DNA of 20,158 bases from Smittium mucronatum (GCA_001953115.1 LSSL01003388.1:1-20158), one strand, 5' to 3'; positions 1 to 11,190 are shown, counted from the stretch's first letter. Made by a program: numbers and translations. The notes: generated from the letters alone by a model not told the origin.

Positions 1-40
1 TTTTTTAACATCTTTCAAATAATTTGGTAAAGAAGAACTC

Positions 41-77
41 AAGTCCTATATGAGGACTTATAACGCAATTAATTGCG
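41..77. repeat. Two adjacent small hairpins
   Basis: AAGTCCT (41-47) pairs with AGGACTT (53-59) around a 5-base loop. It is followed at once by the perfect 14-base palindrome CGCAATTAATTGCG (64-77). They sit just upstream of the decayed plus-strand coding region. No T-run follows that would suggest a bacterial terminator, and no function is assigned. Confidence 0.5.
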
Positions 78-129
78 AAGGAACTTTTTATCTTTTATCT
101 TTTTATCTTTAATACAAAACATAACCTTT

Positions 130-767
130 ATTATTTTAAATAAAGAAAACTTAAAACATCATTTTCCTATTATTCCGGCGAGCAACTCGAAGTATAAGAG
201 GGAAAGAGGAAAAACTGAGCTTTCATTAGATAGTAATAAAAGCAAATGCATAAAATTTGGTGAATCAAATAAACATCTAAAACGAACTAATAAAATTTTC
301 TTTTAATGATGGGAAATGAATTATATAGTTTACTGGATGTACGTAAATCATTGAATAAAGAAACTCAAAATAGTTTTGGGTCACAAAAAACGAAAATTAA
401 ATGACCTTTATTAAATAAAAAGGGAACATTACATGTTTTTTTCGAGCTCGATGTAGATAAGAGCCGCATTATTAATAAAAAAATTTGTAATTATTGTTAC
501 ATAACAGTATCTAATCAAATTAAAAGGCCTATAAGAAAACTTAATTGTGTTATTCTTCTCAAGAGTGGAAATTAACATACATTTCCTCCAGGTGCTGTGC
601 ATAATATATAATTCCAAGTAACACGGATGAATTTTTTATATGAAGTTACTGATTTAACTATTTTTGAATTTTTTAAAAAACCTAAATTTGAATTTGATCA
701 AATAAACTTATGTGTTTTTAGTATCAATGTTTTTTCCGTTGATAATTCAGTGACCAGATTTTATTAA
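130..767 (+). pseudogene. Decayed gene, weakly cupin-like C-terminal part, unknown function
   Basis: Function is not known. Codons from about 130 to 306 give a basic, Lys/Ser/Asn-rich segment (for example KYKRERGKTELSLDSNKSK). A second frame, starting near the ATG at 309, then carries on to a TAA at 765-767 with only three internal stops in about 150 codons, where chance in such AT-rich DNA would give several times more. This part contains LHVFFELDVDKSRI, a Cys-containing stretch (KKICNYCYITVS), then VILLKSGN-stop-HTFPPGAVHNI and TRMNFLYEVTDL near 540-650. The [K/G]-S-G-x-x-x-T-F-P-P-G-A-x-H-N-I pattern followed by a hydrophobic strand resembles the core of a cupin beta-barrel; the C-terminal cupin of CENP-C/Mif2 is one possibility. 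That is inference from one motif. The stops and the frame change at about 306 mark it as a pseudogene. Confidence 0.4.
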
Positions 768-859
768 AAGGATTATCATTTTTACACTGTTTTTTGTAAC
801 TTTGTTTTATTTCACGTTTTTATAAAACTTTTTTCGATTTCAGTCTTGATAAAATGAAA

Positions 860-1380
860 AACTCACCATCATTCTCAAGTAACATAAAAAATACTTATAT
901 TGGGTCCTAATTCACAAACCAGCCATTTCAATGTTAACTCGCTACTATATAACTTCCAATTTAGTCATAAAACATTTCATTACATGTATTTTACTATAAA
1001 ATATTTAATCATTCCCTTCTCGTTATTTTCTAGTATTAATTGCATTATATGATTTTTAAAGTGCTCTACCACACACTCTAACCAATGTATATACATTTTC
1101 AAAATAAAAAAGCTATCCTCAGTTCTAAATATTTTAATTTCTGTAAATACTGATGATTTCTAAATATGGTTCTGACTAAAAAAATTTGAATAAAATTTCT
1201 GCCTCGTAAAAAGTTGGATGTATCATCACAATTTATAGCTATTTTAAAATGTAATTATTTCAGATATTATATCTCAAATCTTTTAAAGGCTTTTTTTATC
1301 TCGACTTATTTTCTGAATACTACATATTTTATCCGGTTCTAACTTTCACTGATTTAACATTTCTTAGGTATTTCCATTAT
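860..1380 (-). pseudogene. Coding-like remnant, unknown protein
   Basis: No family is recognised. Read on the minus strand, one frame from about 1380 to 1115 gives VEIKKAFKRFEI, then HFKIAINCDDTSNFLRGRNF and a 50-residue stop-free stretch. A second frame from about 1165 gives a stop-free run of 57 residues including FRTEDSFFILKMYIHWLECV and HIMQLILENNEKGMIKYFIV, and later LTLKWLVCELGPNISIFYVT (around 935-880). The amino acid mix (acidic and basic residues, Trp, Cys, Asp pairs) looks protein-like rather than AT-rich noise. The overlap of two open frames suggests a frameshift near 1120-1160. It could be part of a transposase or a decayed host gene; the sequence does not say which. Confidence 0.3.
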
Positions 1381-2109
1381 TAAAATCCTCATCTTATATA
1401 AGATATCAATTTTTTTTATTATCATCAGCCCGACTCGCTACCATTCTCATTAATTTCAAATTTTGTGCTTTTTTTTCTCAAGATCGTATTAACGAATGTT
1501 GATTTTTTCAAAAAAAACCACGAATTAAGTTAGTCCATATATTTCTTCTAACCTTGATTGTCTTGCTCGACCTATTTTTATTTAATAAATTAAATCATAC
1601 AAAGATAAAAATATTAAATAATTTCAATTTTATCAACTCGTATTTATTTTTATTTTAAAAACTTATATCATAATGGACTAGGTTGGCGTTTTACAAAATA
1701 ACTTTCCATAAAAAAATAAAATATTCTAAATAAGATTGCTGGGGGTAGGGGGATATAAATTTTCATTATATCATTACTTTTGATACATCTGTTTAGGTTA
1801 TCTAAATGAAGTCTTTCAATATTATTTACATGCATCCAAATAAATTCTATTAAAGTCTTTATACTCTAATAAGCATAAAATTCATTATTTTTTCTCATTT
1901 TGAATAGTATTATTTCTTGTGTAGAATAAATTTTTTAAAAATTTACTTATCAAGTCTTTAATACAAGTATCAAACTAACTTACAAAAAATTTACTGTATT
2001 TTTTTTTTTTAATTTTTGATTATATAATTTCAAATTAATTTAAGAGCTATAGATTTTTTCGATAAAGTCTCAATTTTTTTTTTTTTAAAAAAAAAAGCAA
2101 TGATTGGAA
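1381..2109. other. AT-rich DNA without recognisable gene
   Basis: No coding stretch stands out on either strand. The only clear structure is a run of thirteen T followed directly by ten A at 2074-2096, just beyond the 3' end of the hAT pseudogene. There is also a short G-rich patch (GCTGGGGGTAGGGGGAT, 1738-1754) that is unusual for this base composition. Confidence 0.4.
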
Positions 2110-3899
2110 TCATAAATAAATCTTTTTGTGAACTGAATATGATCTAGTTTTTAATATTCTTTCTATAGTATTATCGGTCAAACTGGATCTCAGTTTTGTT
2201 ATAAAAAGTCCAGCCATACTGAATCTTCTTTCAATCTTGACAGACGTTAGAGATATAGTTAAAAAAAGTTGATTTATTTTTTTAAATCATTATTGACTGG
2301 TCCCGGTATGTTCTAATAGCACCATCTGGCTCCTTATATCGTAGAATACCTAAAATCTTTTTGTTTCCTGCAATAATTTCATTGATTTTTTATCAATAAA
2401 AATTTCAAGCTCATCTTTTTTTGAAATATTTTTTATTTTAAAATATTCTTATATACCCATTTTTTCTTCTAAAAATTCATCGGTAATTTTATTATTAGCT
2501 ATTAGCCTTTTGTAGATATCTAAAGCTGTTTGTATGATGTTTTATATATTTTCAGTCTTGAAAATGTAATCTTCTGAAGATACTATTAAACTGTATCGAT
2601 TCGGGTTATCTAGTTACAGCATTAAGCTATCTAGGTTTGAATTTCTTCTCTGGTATACCCTATTTTTTATTGAGTGCTAAAAAATATTCCCAAGATCTTT
2701 ATTGTATGATCCAATGTTTTTAACCATAAATTCAAATATCTTTGAGTATTTCAAAAATTCAGAATCATCCCTGCACAATTCTTGAGATCCTATTTCAATT
2801 AAATCAAGTATTTCTGAAAGCTACCTAATAAACGACAATTCTATTCAATTGGGGGAAAAATCTATGTAATCTAAATCTATGAGAATTAATTTGACCGTGC
2901 ATTGATTCTCCAAAAAAAAATTTATCGTATTAAATAGGGAGTTCCATCTCGTTTTTGAATCAATAACCAGTTTTTTTCCCCAAGAAATCTAAGTTTTTTT
3001 TTCGCTAAATATCGCTTTTAAGATGATACCTCTTAAATATTTTTGTGATCACCTTGATTTTATGGATTGCTTTATTGAATACGGGAAGAATGATTGTATT
3101 TTTTCAGGCCAATTTTTTTTTTTTGGAATAATCTTGGATCTTTTATAAATTCTGCATCGCTGCTCAATTTGCTTTCAGCTTCGATAAAATTGTTATTTAT
3201 AGCATCAAATGCCTCAGAAAATTGATAATTTTATAATATTAAACCATATTAATCTTCCCTCTGGTGAATTTATGAAAATTTAGTACCACTAGTATCTCTT
3301 TCCAAAATATTTTTTTGTATAACAGGTCAACTACCGCTAAGTGAATTCCATGAGCCAAACACAGTTGATCGTAAATACCCATAAGTTTTCACATTTTTAT
3401 CATAAACTAAGCACCATCAGTAAAAACGGCAACTGAATCTTTTTTTAATATTATTCCATAATCTGCCGGTTTATTTTTAGATATTTTGGCCGCCTTATTC
3501 GCGGGAATAGAATCCTCTATTCATAAAATACCGATTCCTATAGCTTTTTTTTGTTAGTGTGTAGATTAATCCCCATGTACCCTCTGTTTCTTATTGAAGT
3601 ACATTCAACATTAGCTATTGAGAATCTGCCTCCCAGTGTTATTATTTTCAAAAAATTCCCCAAGTCTATTTAGAGGTTTAGTAATGAATTCTGATTTTTC
3701 ATCCTTAAAAGAGCCATACTTATATGTCATATGGTATCTTTATGATGTATTAGCTTGATGAAGTTTAAAATTTTGTTCACAGTTTCTGAATTTAAGTCTT
3801 TTAACGTCTTTATAATGAACCATTAAATGTTTCCAAACCTCATTTTTTTTCAATTATAGGAATCCAAAAAGAGCTTTTTTTTGGGCATTTATTATCCAT
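2110..3899 (-). pseudogene. hAT-family transposase pseudogene, BED finger to hATC domain
   Basis: This was a cut-and-paste DNA transposase of the hAT superfamily, with about 600 codons from an ATG at 3899-3897 to a TGA at 2110-2112. In order on the minus strand: a degenerate BED zinc finger (NEVWKHLMVHYKDVKRLKFR, NCEQNFKLHQANTS, RYHMTYKYG; the first Cys reads Phe and the last His reads Tyr); the first catalytic Asp in SVAVFTDGA near 3390; the Cys/His motif QLCLAHGIHLAVVDLLYKK near 3365-3310; DSKTRWNSLFNTI near 2960-2925; and the C-terminal dimerisation domain ISLTSVKIERRFSMAGLF plus ITKLRSSLTDNTIERIL (about 2250-2150). Many in-frame stops, and several frame changes clustered at 2950-3240 plus one at an A-run near 3845, show it is dead. 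The length matches a complete hAT protein. No terminal inverted repeats or 8-base duplication were identified by eye. Confidence 0.9.
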
Positions 3900-5929
3900 A
3901 AACTTATATTATGAACGAATGATTTTTTTTAAAAATATTTATGCTATAGATAAGTTATTGAATATTTAAAATCCCTTTTAACTGATTATTTTTTCTGTGT
4001 TATATATTAATCAACTGCTTAAAGAATATATCCTCAGATTAAATTTTTTTATACTTTTTTTGGATAAACTGTTAAAAGAATAAAAAAAGTTCTTACAATA
4101 GAAGTTGCAAGATTAAATACGAGAATCAAAATCAAAAGTATTAAAAAGAAAATTAACTTATTTCATTTTTATTTAGGTTATAAAAAATAGCTTATTAATT
4201 TTATATAAATTTTTTTTCTTTATTTGGAACTATAGAAAAAAAACTTTTGTACTTTTTAAACTATCGTGTCTTGAAACATTTACCTCTTATTTTAACGTTT
4301 TTAAATAAGTAAATATCCATAATCTCATAATCATAAATTTTTTTGGAAGAGATGTTTATATTTTTTATATGTGAGTTTTTAATATTTTAAAATCGGTTTG
4401 TACGAAAATTGTCACAAATTTTCGGCCATTAAATAAATTTTAATAAAAATTAATGGTTTTAATTGGATATATTTTTTCTATAATAGAATAAAATTTCAGA
4501 CTTACAAGTGTAAACTCAATGAAAATTTCGGTACTTAATAAATTTTACAGAATTAAAATTTAAATAAAAAATAATGTTTAACAATAAAAATATCTAAAAA
4601 AGCATGATTAAATGAGAAAAGAAAAATGATTAATCTATTGATTCTTAATTAAGAAAAAAAAGATTAATCGAACCATGTCCTATGTGCCTGTAACGCTATA
4701 ATTATTATTCTTATTTGCTGATTGATTTTAATATCATCCAATGGAAGATAGACCATTTTTGAATCCCAAATTTTACTCTTATTTAATTGCAGTTTTTTGC
4801 TTAAAATTACATGTGCATATGCGATACAGCGAATAAACCTTTTAATACTTTTTGATTATCTAATTATTATTTGCTAATAGAAAAACTCCTCTTCATCCCA
4901 GTGGTGAATTTTATATTTATTGGGTTTGAATGATCAATTATTTATAATATTGCTCTTCAGTGTTTATTTATATCATTGGCTAAATGCCACAAAATAATCC
5001 TTCTGGCCAATATATGGAAGTTTTTTTTTCAAGAAGTGACTTTTTTTATAGAGTAAACCATTGGCTAAATTTGAATTTTTTTAAAACATGTCAAAAAAAT
5101 AGAAAAGAATACTGGCTCTAATTAAGTTTCAAATTTTTTCAATAGAAAATTTACTAGTGAAATATTAGATTTGAACTTAGTAATAATTTAATAAATTGCT
5201 ATGGTATTGAATCTCCAAATTAAGAAATTATTAAAATTTTATTAGGAAAGTGTCCACTCTTAAAGAGAATATACCATGTGTACGAAAAAAACAGTGGAAT
5301 GGCTATGAAGTAATATATATAAAGTGATACATATTTCATATTAATTGATATTTTAGTGATATATGTAACATAATTTTACTATAAATAGATAATATAGTAA
5401 TACAATAAGTAAACAATAGAGCATTTAAATTTCAAATTTATATATTTAAATGCATAAAAACCCCATAAATATTCCAAAAAAGGTCATTAATGTCAGATTG
5501 GGGTATATTGAAACAATTAATTCAAATGAAATAGTGGCAGTAAGATAGCAACATTAATGAGTATTAAATAAAAGAAATAATTTAATTCTTAGAAATTAAT
5601 TATAGAGATAAAAAAGTGGAAATATCAAAATTAATATAAAAGGTGTATTATTTTTAGCATAATATATATAATAAAAAAACAATATAGTATGAAATTTCTA
5701 ACATACAAATTTTCTTTCATAAAATTATTATATGTCTTTGAATAAAAATATTAAGATGAGCTTCATTATTGTAAATATTCTATTTTTTTCAAAAAAATTA
5801 TCTATAAGCAAGCGGATAAACTAATTATGCCTATTATTACAGCCATTTATTTTTTTTTATCAATGAAATTTATTGGTTACTGCCATTCATAAGATTTTTT
5901 TCCTACTGTCATTTAAATGAAGGACGTGT
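3900..5929. other. AT-rich DNA, no firm gene
   Basis: No recognisable domain. A short plus-strand open stretch at about 4738-4836 (MEDRPFLNPKFYSYLIAVFC, then LKLHVHMRYSE) and a patch at about 5080-5200 look mildly protein-like but are too short to assign. The 5' flank of the hAT element must lie at the left of this interval, but its terminal repeat was not found. Confidence 0.35.
4403..4456. repeat. Paired small hairpins; motif recurs near 11.3 kb
   Basis: CGAAAATT (4403-4410) and AATTTTCG (4417-4424) form an 8-base stem with a 6-base loop. Next to it, CCATTAA (4426-4432) pairs with TTAATGG (4450-4456). The 24 bases at 4402-4425 match 20 of 24 bases at 11307-11330 in the same orientation, so this is a dispersed palindromic motif rather than an isolated hairpin. 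Function unknown; it could be a piece of a small non-autonomous element. Confidence 0.45.
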
Positions 5930-7400
5930 GACTTTATAAATTTATACATTTTTTGACATCGCTTAATTGGTGTAGTTTATATAGAATAGGTTTTATATCA
6001 AACAATAATTGGATATCATGTTTTAATGTTTTAGAGGTAGCTCAGACTTCAAAAGGGTGTTTTCAAATTTTCAAAAATCTATAAAAAGCTGGACATCTTC
6101 ATCTAAAAATAAAAATAATCTACATGTACGATTGAAATGAATTTTTTTTTCTGAGTCAGTAATTAGTTAATTTTTTGATAGATTGTTTTGCTAAGAATAT
6201 CTTATTTTAATAAGTTAATAATAACCGAGCTTTAAAGACTATTTAACTAAGCGCCAGTAACATTTGACAAGTGAAGCAGATAAATTTTAGCGCTATTAGT
6301 TTTAAAAAAATAAAAATAAATTTTACTTATCACACCCATTTACATAATTAAGATGGCTTTAGCAAATTAAATTTGATTGTTTTTGTACTAATAAAGAATT
6401 TTTAAATCTTCATCTTATCATTTGAAATTTCTAGATCCAATAAAATTGTTTGTAAGTGATGTTATAATTTCTTTTATTTTTAAACTTACAATTCCAAAAA
6501 AAACATATCCTTTTCTTTCTCTGTGAAACTTGCCCCTTTTTATAGCATTCTAAAATAGACTAGAATGAAATCAAGTATTATAATAAATATAATATAACTT
6601 AATATAATAAATTAAATAAACTTTTAGATCGACATGTGAATATAGTTGTATCCACAAATTATTCTAGAAGTTCTTAGGTCTAGATTCAGCCACTGAAGGT
6701 CAATTCTATAGACCTAAAATTGATATTCGATAATAAATTCACTGATCCAAAGAAAGAGAAAATTTATAGCATTATATCAGATTATTTAATCTAATTCCAT
6801 TATCCAATTAACATTTCAACTGATTAAATTGCGGTTTATAAATTAGCTCAATTGTGTAAAATTCAATAATACGTATTAAATAAAAGAAAATTTGACACTT
6901 AATAATAATATATGAGATTGTTTTCAATATAATACATGCATTTACTGTTTAAATTATAAAATAATGAAGACTTATAGATAAAAAGTCAAACCAATAAATT
7001 ATTAAGGCTAATAAATTTCCCAAATTTTTACATAAGACTTTTTTTATTGTTCTAAATTTAAAACATCCAATAAAATTATACCTCATCATATCCGAAAAAT
7101 TTCAGATTAAAAAAATATTAAAAAGCATATAAAAAATTCCAACTAAATTCCAACTATTTGCTATTTTTTTAATAAATACCCTTCTATAAGTAAAAATCCA
7201 TTTAAATTTATTAAAATGCACTCATTTTTTTCTCTGTTTAGCCATGATCTCAAATCCATATTCTTTCCCGATTTAAAAAAATAAATCAATAAAATTAGAA
7301 TTTCCATATTTCACATTTATATGACAGAAAGCTTCAATATTTTTTAAAATATGTGGATGTGAATAATTTTCTAATTTTAAAGAAATTTTTTGTCAATATG
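5930..7400 (-). pseudogene. Possible decayed coding region, unknown
   Basis: Weak call. From about 7400 to 6121 one minus-strand frame has roughly one stop per 20 codons, about half the density expected at this AT content. It includes readable segments: LENYSHPHILKNIEAFCHI, NVKYGNSNFIDLFF, IGKEYGFEIMAKQRKK (7390-7225), then MMRYNFIGCFKFRTIKKVLC and later KRGKFHRERKGYVFFGIVSL (about 6540-6480). Around 6110-5950 other frames give DEDVQLFIDF, FENTLLKSELPLKH and HDIQLLFDIKPILYKLHQLS. No conserved motif identifies a family. Part of this open appearance could be chance in AT-rich sequence, especially the hydrophobic Ile/Leu/Phe runs. Confidence 0.22.
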
Positions 7401-7654
7401 CATAGTATAATATCATATTTTTTGGAAATATAAATATAAAAAGGAAAATATAAATCATAAGTACTAGGACTATAAAGGTAAAAAAGAATTTCATTTAATT
7501 CAATACCCATCATTTTAGGAAAAATTCTTATATTTTATAGACGGTATACAATATGCGTTTATATTAATATATTAGAACACTTTTATTTTATTTAAAGTTA
7601 TAAATAGTTTAATAATTATATATTTAAAATCAAAAATAATGAAAACTTTATATA

Positions 7655-8660
7655 AAAAGATCTTGATTGAAGAAATGAATCTAAAGAAAAATTTAATTAT
7701 TTGATAATTAAAAATAAATATTATGGTGTTAAGTTTGATCTAAAACCCACTTTCACTTCCTATAGCGCTTATGATCCAGATATTAATGCATTCTCTTTTT
7801 AATATAAATGATTAATATCAGAAAATTTAGGTTTTTTATATGAGTGCACAAAAAACAAGCTATAAATTTTAACGCCTCGAGAAAAACTAAAAGATAGATT
7901 ACTTGATATATAAAAAAAAAATTCAAATAAATGCTATGTAATTTATTATATATATATTTTGCATTAAGATTTCATCATTTGAAAATAAATGAAAGTTAAA
8001 TTAAATGATTTTAGGTCAAAGATTTTATGCCTATTAAACTCAAGCTATCTATTCTTTTCTTTTAGTAAAAAAATTTCCTTGATTATTTTAACATAATTTT
8101 GTTGATTTTTTTGATATTATTTTTAATAAAAAATGAATAAAATTTATTGATTTTTTTAAAAATTAATGATTAAACCATAAGAATTAATGCAAAAATCATG
8201 TTTTTAATTAATATTTTTGAAAAAAGAATTTTTTAATAAAATTTGTTTATTATTAAATAATAATTTTTATTTTATTTTATTAGATTATTTATCAAGGAAT
8301 TTATGTTGTTTTCTTCAATTAAAAAACCATAAAAAAAGAAAATATCGAAATTTCTTCAGATATAAAAATAAATCAAACATCATTTTTTTTAAAAAAAAAA
8401 TCGGTAATCAAAAGGTAATTTATTAAAAAGTATATTTTCTTAAATCCTCTTTGAAAAAATTCAGCCTTATTATTTCTATTCAAATTCCAGAGTCGAATAA
8501 AAACCACAAAAAATTTAATATATTCCAAGAATTTATGCTTTTGTTGGATTAATTGTGAAAATCGTGTTTTATTTATTTTTACAGTCCAATTTCTATTCTA
8601 GGACATATTTTTATGATTTAGCTTTACACTTAATAGTTAGAGCTTTTTTCTTGATTTAAT
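7655..8660 (+). pseudogene. Possible decayed coding region, unknown
   Basis: Weak call. On the plus strand, 7667-7915 reads ESKEKFNYLIIKNKYYGVKF, DLKPTFTSYSAYDPDINAFS and, after stops, LISENLGFLYECTKNKL and ILTPREKLKDRLLDI in one frame with three stops. Composition with Pro, Asp, Tyr and Ser is unlike the surrounding noise. From 8217 to 8549 another frame has one stop in 111 codons (ending VYFLKSSLKKFSLIISIQIP, ESNKNHKKFNIFQEFMLLLD). A third, at about 8547-8660, gives GLIVKIVFYLFLQSNFYSRT followed by YFYDLALHLIVRAFFLI. No domain recognised. The LINE begins about 100 bases downstream on the other strand, so the LINE could have inserted at the end of this gene. Confidence 0.25.
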
Positions 8661-8779
8661 TATATTCAAAATGCTAATGGAAAGTATAATTTTAATGTTT
8701 ATATATGTTGAATCAATCTAGTTTGTTTACAGCTTCTCTATAATTTATTTATTTGGTATTTCATTCAAGATAATTTATT

Positions 8780-11190
8780 TTAGAAATCCGTTAATTAATT
8801 CCCGTTAGTCGTTTTTTCGGGGGCAGCCAAAAAACATGTGCTTAAATCTTTTATATTCATTACCACATGTAGCACGATTAGAAATTGAAGAGAAACTGTT
8901 TTCCGAATTTAAACTACACCTTTTTATTTTTTTTACAATTTTGACTCATTCATGGTAAAACTTGTACAAGATGCTTGCGACTTTAGGCTCTGGATTTTGT
9001 TTATGCTTTACCATTTGAACTTTAGTAATTCATCATTTTTATCTGTTTCTAGCCTTTTCAATTTGGAAATCACAATAATGTTTGCATATATTTCTATGAT
9101 AAAGAATCTTTTATTATCTTTATGATTAAAAATCTGTCAAAATTTTGGAACCAAGTATATTATTTTTGAACTGGAGAAAATAGTAAAAAAGATTGATTTA
9201 ATTCTGTTAAATTTAAAGTTTTCTTAGATTGTTATATGTAGTCATTTTATTATTTTATTGATAATTATGCCTAATTTTATACTACCGTTGTTTATGTGTG
9301 ATAATGAAATATTTGATAGGTTTTGTTTTATATTCTCAATGCCTATATATTTCAATTTTTTAATGTCAGAATTTTTAATTTATGTTAAATTTTCTTATCC
9401 CAAAAAATATATACTCAATTTTACCAAATATTTTAAGGACCATTTGCTTATATTAGCTTGTTTTATCCATGTAACTTTATTCTATATTTTTATGAATTTT
9501 TTCAAAAATAATGTGAGTTTTCTTTTTTTTTTTTTTTCGCTATTGTAATTGTTTTTTATTATCCAGAAGTAGTGAAACTTAACTTTTCGGTTTTTTATCT
9601 TGCCAAAATGTATTTTTAAAAAGTTTTTTCCTATCTCTAGTCAGTGGTTTTTTCCGATATTGTATAGCTTAGTTATCCATTTTGAGAAGACATTATTTGA
9701 TTGAATTTCTATATTAAGTAGTACTAAACTATCCAAAAATTTTGAAAATTATAGAGTTTCAATATAAATTCTTTATTTTTCCATAATTTTTTATTTTCGA
9801 TTAAACATTTCAGGCTATGAATTAATGTCTTATCGTATGTACCTATATTAGTATTAAACTAAGATTCTTATAATAAAAATATATCTATTGGAATGATCTT
9901 CCCCATTGATGATATTTTTGGATTCTTCCTGCTGTCTATTTTGAAGTTAATTTTTTGTTAAAGGATTTTTTTAATAATTTTTAAGCCAAAAATTTTTTTT
10001 TTGAGGAATGTTTCAAAATTTTGAAGCTAGAGTAATCATTGATTAATTTTTATTTAATTAACTGAAATTTTGGGTCTCCCATTCTAATATCAGTTGATTT
10101 ATCAGTATTATACTTTGCATTTTTTCCTCTGAAATATAGGAAATTCGCACTTTCCACCACTATTTTTTCTTCTTCAGAAGACATTACAATGGATATGTCA
10201 TTTGATTATCAATTTATTTCAAAGTTATATATAGAAATTTTTTTCACATGAAATTTTCTTTTTATTAATTAAAATAATTTTCGATTAACATATTATATAT
10301 TAAGAGAGACAGTGTATCTCCTTGCTTTAGAACTTACCTTATATTATTATTTTTTAATAATGACCCATTGATTTAAGTTCTTTTTGTGGCTCTAAGATAT
10401 AACTTTTTAATCCAAACTATATATCTACCCCAAAATTTTAGCCTTAATAGTGTTAGAAGTAAAAATTTTCAGTCCACTCGGTCTTAGGTCTTTTCCTGAT
10501 ACAACATCAATATTTAACCTTACAAATATTGTTGACGCTCTTTACCATTTTCAAGCAAGAATGCTTTTGTAAAAAATTATCAAGTATAGATCTACATTTA
10601 TTGGAGTCAGTTTTATATTTGTGTCACAATTTATTAATAAAATTTCGTGTTCTATTTGATAAAATTTTTGTTAAAATTTTCTCTTCGGTATTTGAAAGAG
10701 TGATAGGTTGCCGATTTTTAACTCTGTTCAAGTCACCGTTTTTTTTAGAAAAACGATTAAGTACCCTGTCAGATTATGATTCAATTAAACCTCAGTTAAG
10801 ATGTTGTATAAACATTCAATTATGATATGTTTTAAATGGTCCAGCTTCATAAAACTTCGTAATTAAGCTCATCAGAACCTGGATTTTGTTCTTAGTACCT
10901 TATATGATCACTTTATTTATTTTATCTTTAGAAATGTATTTGTAGGCATCTTTTTTATATGAATATCCATATCTGTGTCAATATTTTAAAGTAATTATAA
11001 TCTGGATTCGTTATATATATTATATTTTAAAAGTAGACTTCCATAAGAATCCGAGGTCTCTTTGATTATTTTTTTTCGGCTTAACATTTTAACCGCTTTA
11101 TCGCCAGTAATAAAACTGTTCTTTTTTTTTTTTTCGCTCTTATTCTTTAGAAAATTAAAATAAACTTTATTAGACTTTTTTTTATTCATC
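8780..11190 (-). mobile_element. Decayed non-LTR retrotransposon (LINE) with reverse transcriptase
   Basis: This is a remnant of a LINE that copied itself by target-primed reverse transcription. Reading the minus strand: SLITKFYEAGPFK near 10870-10830; LTGYLIVFLKK (about 10770), then after a one-base shift in an A-run NGDLNRVKNRQPITLSNTEE and KILTKILSNRTRNFINKL (10740-10627), which is the conserved K-x-G-D-x-x-x-x-x-N-x-R-P-I-T-L block of LINE reverse transcriptases; WIKKLYLRA and INGSLLKNNNIR; LKQGDTLSLLIYNMLIE (about 10330-10280, the QGDxLSPLLF block); NDISIVMSSEEEKIVVESAN (about 10205-10145, the A-D-D catalytic block with the first Asp read as Asn); and later ISNRATCGNEYKRFKHMFFG with CP (8880-8820). 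The last is a Cys/His finger C-x8-H-x4-C whose expected first Cys is Arg. RT followed by such a finger fits the R2/R4/Dong/CRE-type LINEs with a C-terminal restriction-like nuclease, but the nuclease was not recognised. Stops and frameshifts are numerous. The upstream part to 11190 (a Lys-rich open frame of 64 codons) is less certain. Confidence 0.85.

Noticed and set aside
2110..3899. Alternative genetic code that reads stops as amino acids
   Set aside because: All three stop codons interrupt the transposons and real frameshifts are also present; reassigning codons would not restore the genes.
6672..6717. Hairpin with TAGGTCTA and TAGACCTA arms
   Set aside because: Eight-base stem without conserved loop, repeat copies or context; probably chance.
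9258..9548. Plus-strand open frame of 96 codons, hydrophobic and membrane-like
   Set aside because: It lies antisense inside the LINE remnant and is made of Phe/Ile/Leu-rich codons expected from AT-rich DNA.
10529..10825. Plus-strand open frame of 98 codons
   Set aside because: It is the complement of the LINE reverse transcriptase N-D-L-N...R-Q-P-I-T block, so it is a shadow of a real coding strand.
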